From: Kolteria novifilia
Lineage (GTDB): Bacteria > Planctomycetota > Planctomycetia > Kolteriales > Kolteriaceae
Assembly: GCA_007748055.1 (NCBI GenBank)
Contig: CP036279.1
Span: 2,480,001-2,544,000 of the forward strand
Direction of reading: 5' to 3'
DNA: 64,000 bases
The position numbers and the translations under genes were made by a program. Each line of letters starts with the position of its first letter. Position 1 is the stretch's first letter. The notes beneath the pieces are model-generated. The model had not been told where the DNA came from and searched no databases. It worked only from the letters and a program-made list of their open reading frames with translations. This document shows, piece after piece, positions 60,945 through 64,000 of the stretch.

Positions 60945-62882
60945 ATGACGTGGCATCGAGCAGCGGCGTTGGTCGGGCTGGCCAGCCTAGTGATCGGCGG
61001 ATCGCCGGTCCTCGCCGCAACTCCGAGCGTGGATCAGATTCTAGCGCTACAACCGAAACAAGAGGGGATCGTCTACGACATTCCCGAGGGCGAGAACCGC
61101 ACCAAGTGCAAGCTCCAGGTCCTCAAGAAGCCGAGCGGCTGGGTCCTTCACGACCATCGCGGCTTCGTCATCCGCCGCTTCATCGATGCCAACGGGGACA
61201 ACGTCGTTGACCGCTGGTCCTACTACATGAACGGACAGGAAGTCTACCGCGAGAGCGACACCAACGGAAACGGCAAAGCCGACGATTTCCACTGGTACAA
61301 CACCGCCGGAAGTCGTTGGGGCGTCGACTCCAACGAGGATGGTCGCATCGACGGTTGGAAGAGGATCTCCGCGCAGGAGGCCTCGGCCGAAGCGGTCGCC
61401 GCGATCAAGAACCGTGACTTTGACCGCATGGCTCGCGTTCTCTTCACCGAGACCGACATCCGTGCCGTCGGCTTGGGAGAGCAGGCCGCCGGTCGCGCCC
61501 AGGAGTCGCTTCGCGGCGCCTCGGCCAAGTTCCGCACCCTCGCCGGCGCAATTGGCACCAACCTCGAGTGGACCCGCTTTGACGGCCATTCGCCGATGAG
61601 CATTCCCTCCGACGAGGTCGGCTCGCGCCAAGACCTGATCATGTTCCAGAACGGCACGATCATCGCCGATGCCGGTGGACGCAGCATCTGGCTTCGCGTT
61701 CCCGAAATCGTTCGCGTCAACGATACCTGGAAGCTCACCGATATCCCGACCGAGATCGACGCCGAGCGTCCGATCGACGCCGCCGGGGTGATCATTCCGA
61801 CCATCGTCGAGCAAGCGATCGCGTCGACGCCGACGCCCGAGGGTGACGCCGGGTTCATCGAGGAGAACGATCAAATTCGCGAGTACATCGGCGAACTCGA
61901 GAAGCTCGACCGCGGTGCTCCGACCAACTCCTCGAGCGTCAACTCGATGGTCAAGTACCACATCGAACGGGCGAAGATCTGTGCTCAGATCGGTGCCAAG
62001 TCGTCGCGGCTAAAGAATCGCGAGCACTGGTACGAGCAGACTGCCGACAGCCTCAACGCCGCGGTCCAGACCGGCGGCTACCCGCAGGGCATCGCGACGC
62101 TTGAGCAGTACGGCCAGCGTTTCGATCAGACCTCTTGGGGCAAGGGACTGGCGGCGTACTTCCTTTACCGGGCGATCAACTCCGACTACGCCTTGGCTCT
62201 TCAGAAGGAAGAGGGACATGTCGAGGCCCAGGAGAAGTATCTCAGCCGACTGGCCAAGTTCAACAAGGACTATCCGGAGTCGGGCGACGCCGCCGACGCC
62301 CTGTTGCAGTTGGGCAACGGCATGGAGTTCACCAACAAGGAAGAAGAAGCGGTCGACTACTATCGTCAACTGCTGACGAAGTTCCCCAACGACGAGTCGA
62401 CGCCCAAGGCCGAAGGGGCTCTGCGCCGCTTGCAGTCGGTTGGCCAGCCCTTCATGCTCGCGGGCAACTCGATCGACCAGCGTGGCCAGATCGACACCCG
62501 TCGCTACCGCGGCAAGATCCTCGTCGTCAGCTTCTGGGCGACGTGGTGTGATCCGTGCATGAAGGAGATGGGCAACCTCAAGAAACTTCGCGAGAAGCAC
62601 GCCAAGGACGGGCTCGAGATCGTCGGCGTTTGCCTCGACGGCGAAGCGACCGCCCCGCAAGCGATGGCCCACCTTCGCAAGAACGGCTACACTTGGCCGC
62701 AGATCTACGAGAAGGGTTCGATGGAGAGTGCTCCCGCGCTTCAGTACGGCGTGATCAGCCTTCCCTACGTCGTCCTCATCGACGCCGACGGCCGGGTGAT
62801 CAACCGCAACGTCCAGTACAGCGACCTCGACAAAGAGGTCGAGCGTGCCATCGCTCGCAAGATCGCCTCACGCGACAACTAA
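60945..62882 (+). CDS. exported TlpA-like thioredoxin protein with Ca-loop repeats
   Basis: A 645-residue exported protein; ATG at 60945 starts a leader (AAALVGLASLVIGGSPVLA). Residues about 80-130 hold three acidic loops (RFIDANGDNVVDRW, SDTNGNGKADDFH, VDSNEDGRIDGWK) of the D-x-[DN]-x-[DN]-G type found in calcium-binding proteins. A long helical middle follows (about 140-490), with TPR-like pieces such as GDAADALLQLGNGMEFTNKE. The C-terminal TlpA domain has VVSFWATWCDPCMKEMGNLK with Cys535-x-x-Cys538 and cis-Pro in GVISLPYVVLIDADG. It is probably a periplasmic disulfide reductase. Confidence 0.9.
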   Translation: MTWHRAAALVGLASLVIGGSPVLAATPSVDQILALQPKQEGIVYDIPEGENRTKCKLQVLKKPSGWVLHDHRGFVIRRFIDANGDNVVDRWSYYMNGQEVYRESDTNGNGKADDFHWYNTAGSRWGVDSNEDGRIDGWKRISAQEASAEAVAAIKNRDFDRMARVLFTETDIRAVGLGEQAAGRAQESLRGASAKFRTLAGAIGTNLEWTRFDGHSPMSIPSDEVGSRQDLIMFQNGTIIADAGGRSIWLRVPEIVRVNDTWKLTDIPTEIDAERPIDAAGVIIPTIVEQAIASTPTPEGDAGFIEENDQIREYIGELEKLDRGAPTNSSSVNSMVKYHIERAKICAQIGAKSSRLKNREHWYEQTADSLNAAVQTGGYPQGIATLEQYGQRFDQTSWGKGLAAYFLYRAINSDYALALQKEEGHVEAQEKYLSRLAKFNKDYPESGDAADALLQLGNGMEFTNKEEEAVDYYRQLLTKFPNDESTPKAEGALRRLQSVGQPFMLAGNSIDQRGQIDTRRYRGKILVVSFWATWCDPCMKEMGNLKKLREKHAKDGLEIVGVCLDGEATAPQAMAHLRKNGYTWPQIYEKGSMESAPALQYGVISLPYVVLIDADGRVINRNVQYSDLDKEVERAIARKIASRDN

Positions 62883-62912
62883 GCCCTCCGGCTAGAGCAA
62901 CGACAACCGAAG

Positions 62913-62941
62913 AACCGGCCCCCTCGCGGGCCGGTTTTTTT
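62913..62941 (+). terminator. intrinsic terminator of the TlpA-like gene
   Basis: AACCGGCCC (62913-62921), loop CCTCGC, GGGCCGGTT (62928-62936), then a T run to 62941: a rho-independent terminator 30 bases after the stop codon. Confidence 0.92.
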
Positions 62942-63125
62942 GTGGCGTCACGCTCTTCGTCACTTCCTTCCGCGAACAGCTCTCCATTGACCGTCTTGCC
63001 CAGTACTCCCGTATAAAGCTTCAGAGACGCTGAAGAAGTATCCACCGAACTTGATTGATCGTCGGGTCAAGTCGGTTACAGTCACCCTTAACCGAACCGA
63101 CTACTTGAAACTCCCGAGGCTGTTC

Positions 63126-64000
63126 ATGCTTCCCGCGAGTACGGATGTCTTGGTCATCGGCGGTGGCAACGCCGGGATGTGTGCCGCCATCGCGGCTCGT
63201 GAAGCCGGCGCCGATGTGGTGTTGCTCGAACACGCCAACAAGTCGATGCGCGGCGGCAACTCGCGGCACACACGCGATCACCGGGTCATGCACGACGAAC
63301 CGACCGCCACCATGGTCGAAAGCTACTCCGAAGAAGAGTTCTGGCAGGACCTGCTACGCGTGACCGGCGGCAATACCAACGAGCATCTTGCGCGGATGAT
63401 GATCCGCAAGAGTCGCGAACTACTCGACTGGCTCAGCGCCCGGGGCGTCCGCTATCAGCAGGCCCTCAGCGGTACGCTCAGCCTGACACGCACCAATGCG
63501 TTTTATCTGGGTGGCGGCAAGGCGGTGCTCAACGCGGAGTACCTCACCGCGGAACGACTCGGTGTTGAGATCTTCTACGACAGCCAAGTCACCGCGATCG
63601 ACATCACTGATGGGCACGCGACGTCGGCGACCGTCGTCAATCGGGGATTCACCTACACGATCAATGCCCGTGCCATCGTCGTGGCCAGCGGCGGGTTTCA
63701 AGCCAACGAGCAGTGGATGAAGGAGGTGTGGGGAGACGCCGCCGACAACTTCTGCATTCGCGGTACTCCCTACAACCGCGGTGTGGTGCTCAAGGATTTG
63801 CTTTCGAAAGGAGCCGATCCGGTCGGCGACCCGTCTCAGTGCCATGCCGTTGCGGTCGATGCCCGGGGGCCGAGGTACGACGGTGGCATCGTGACCCGAC
63901 TGGACTGCGTCTGCTTCAGCATCGTCGTCAACAACCTGGGACGACGCTTCTACGACGAAGGGGAGGACTTCTGGCCGAAGCGCTACGCCATCTGGGGGCG
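63126..64000 (+). CDS. tcuA: FAD-dependent tricarballylate dehydrogenase TcuA (partial)
   Basis: The frame from ATG 63126 stays open to the right edge (291 residues visible of about 460-480 expected). The dinucleotide motif is VLVIGGGNAGMCAAIAAREA; HANKSMRGGNSRHTRDHRVM, VVASGGFQANEQWMKEVWGD, FCIRGTPYNRGVVLKDLLSK and QCHAVAVDARGPRYDGGIVT are blocks shared with TcuA. TcuA oxidises tricarballylate to cis-aconitate as the flavoprotein of a TcuABC system. Succinate/fumarate reductase-type flavoproteins are more distant. The partners TcuB and TcuC would lie beyond the edge. The gene follows the TlpA-like gene and its terminator. Confidence 0.88.
   Translation, partial: MLPASTDVLVIGGGNAGMCAAIAAREAGADVVLLEHANKSMRGGNSRHTRDHRVMHDEPTATMVESYSEEEFWQDLLRVTGGNTNEHLARMMIRKSRELLDWLSARGVRYQQALSGTLSLTRTNAFYLGGGKAVLNAEYLTAERLGVEIFYDSQVTAIDITDGHATSATVVNRGFTYTINARAIVVASGGFQANEQWMKEVWGDAADNFCIRGTPYNRGVVLKDLLSKGADPVGDPSQCHAVAVDARGPRYDGGIVTRLDCVCFSIVVNNLGRRFYDEGEDFWPKRYAIWG

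Overview
This GC-rich window carries a gene set typical of the phylum Planctomycetota. The markers are a DUF1592/DUF1552 pair, two secreted proteins with single CxxCH haem motifs, three secreted sulfatases, a long signal peptidase I with a large insertion, a sigma factor overlapping the start of a FecR-like protein, and many short palindromic intergenic repeats. Genes for LpxD, LpxI and LptB point to a lipid A-bearing outer membrane. No plasmid, phage or complete insertion sequence was seen, so this reads as chromosome.

Layout. 1-4000: ECF sigma factor overlapping a truncated FecR-type protein, then a secreted beta-propeller/cytochrome protein. 4000-9000: methyltransferase and the translationally coupled DUF1592-DUF1552 operon. 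9000-15700: secreted TPR-CHAT protease, an N-terminally short DEDDh exonuclease, a methyltransferase, an OFA-type MFS transporter and an ankyrin protein. 15800-19300: ArsR-SRPBCC operon with a visible operator-promoter, a flavodoxin-like protein and a phytoene-desaturase-like oxidoreductase, with two miniature inverted-repeat elements between the last two. 19300-26300 (mostly minus strand): M48 protease, esterase, secreted HAD phosphatase, arylsulfatase and a cupin. 26300-30650: decayed DNA, tRNA-Pro, an unusual KARI-like plus aldehyde dehydrogenase operon, and a nuclease. 30900-36800: acetyltransferase, two more sulfatases flanking an esterase, and a 29-bp tandem array. 37100-43100 (minus): LptB with an extra domain, signal peptidase I with an insert, LepA and a ROK protein. 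43400-46800: small secreted protein, ApbE, and a divergent HxlR regulator/ene-reductase pair. 47000-52100: membrane protein, LpxI and LpxD, the AhpD-like/ECF41 sigma operon with its predicted promoter, and a SelW-like protein. 52200-59350: FtsH, two thioredoxin-fold exported proteins, direct repeats, YchF, a membrane protein and a secreted esterase. 59350-64000: SLOG-family protein, a 16-copy minisatellite, phospholipid-type methyltransferase, a TlpA-like protein with Ca-binding-type loops, and the start of TcuA.

How it fits together. Much of the content is envelope and periplasm biology: polysaccharide desulfation (three sulfatases with esterase and HAD partners), secreted cytochrome-type proteins, lipid A synthesis and export, and protein secretion and quality control. 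No sulfatase-maturing enzyme is present here, so it must be encoded elsewhere.

Most notable items: a KARI-like enzyme with substituted catalytic residues coupled to an ALDH; an exact TGTCACA-N16-CGTC ECF41 promoter before its own operon; a palindromic operator inside an apparently leaderless ArsR promoter; and four families of mobile or palindromic repeats, one expanded into a tandem array. No wholly new multi-gene system could be proven from sequence alone; the KARI-like/ALDH operon is the best candidate.
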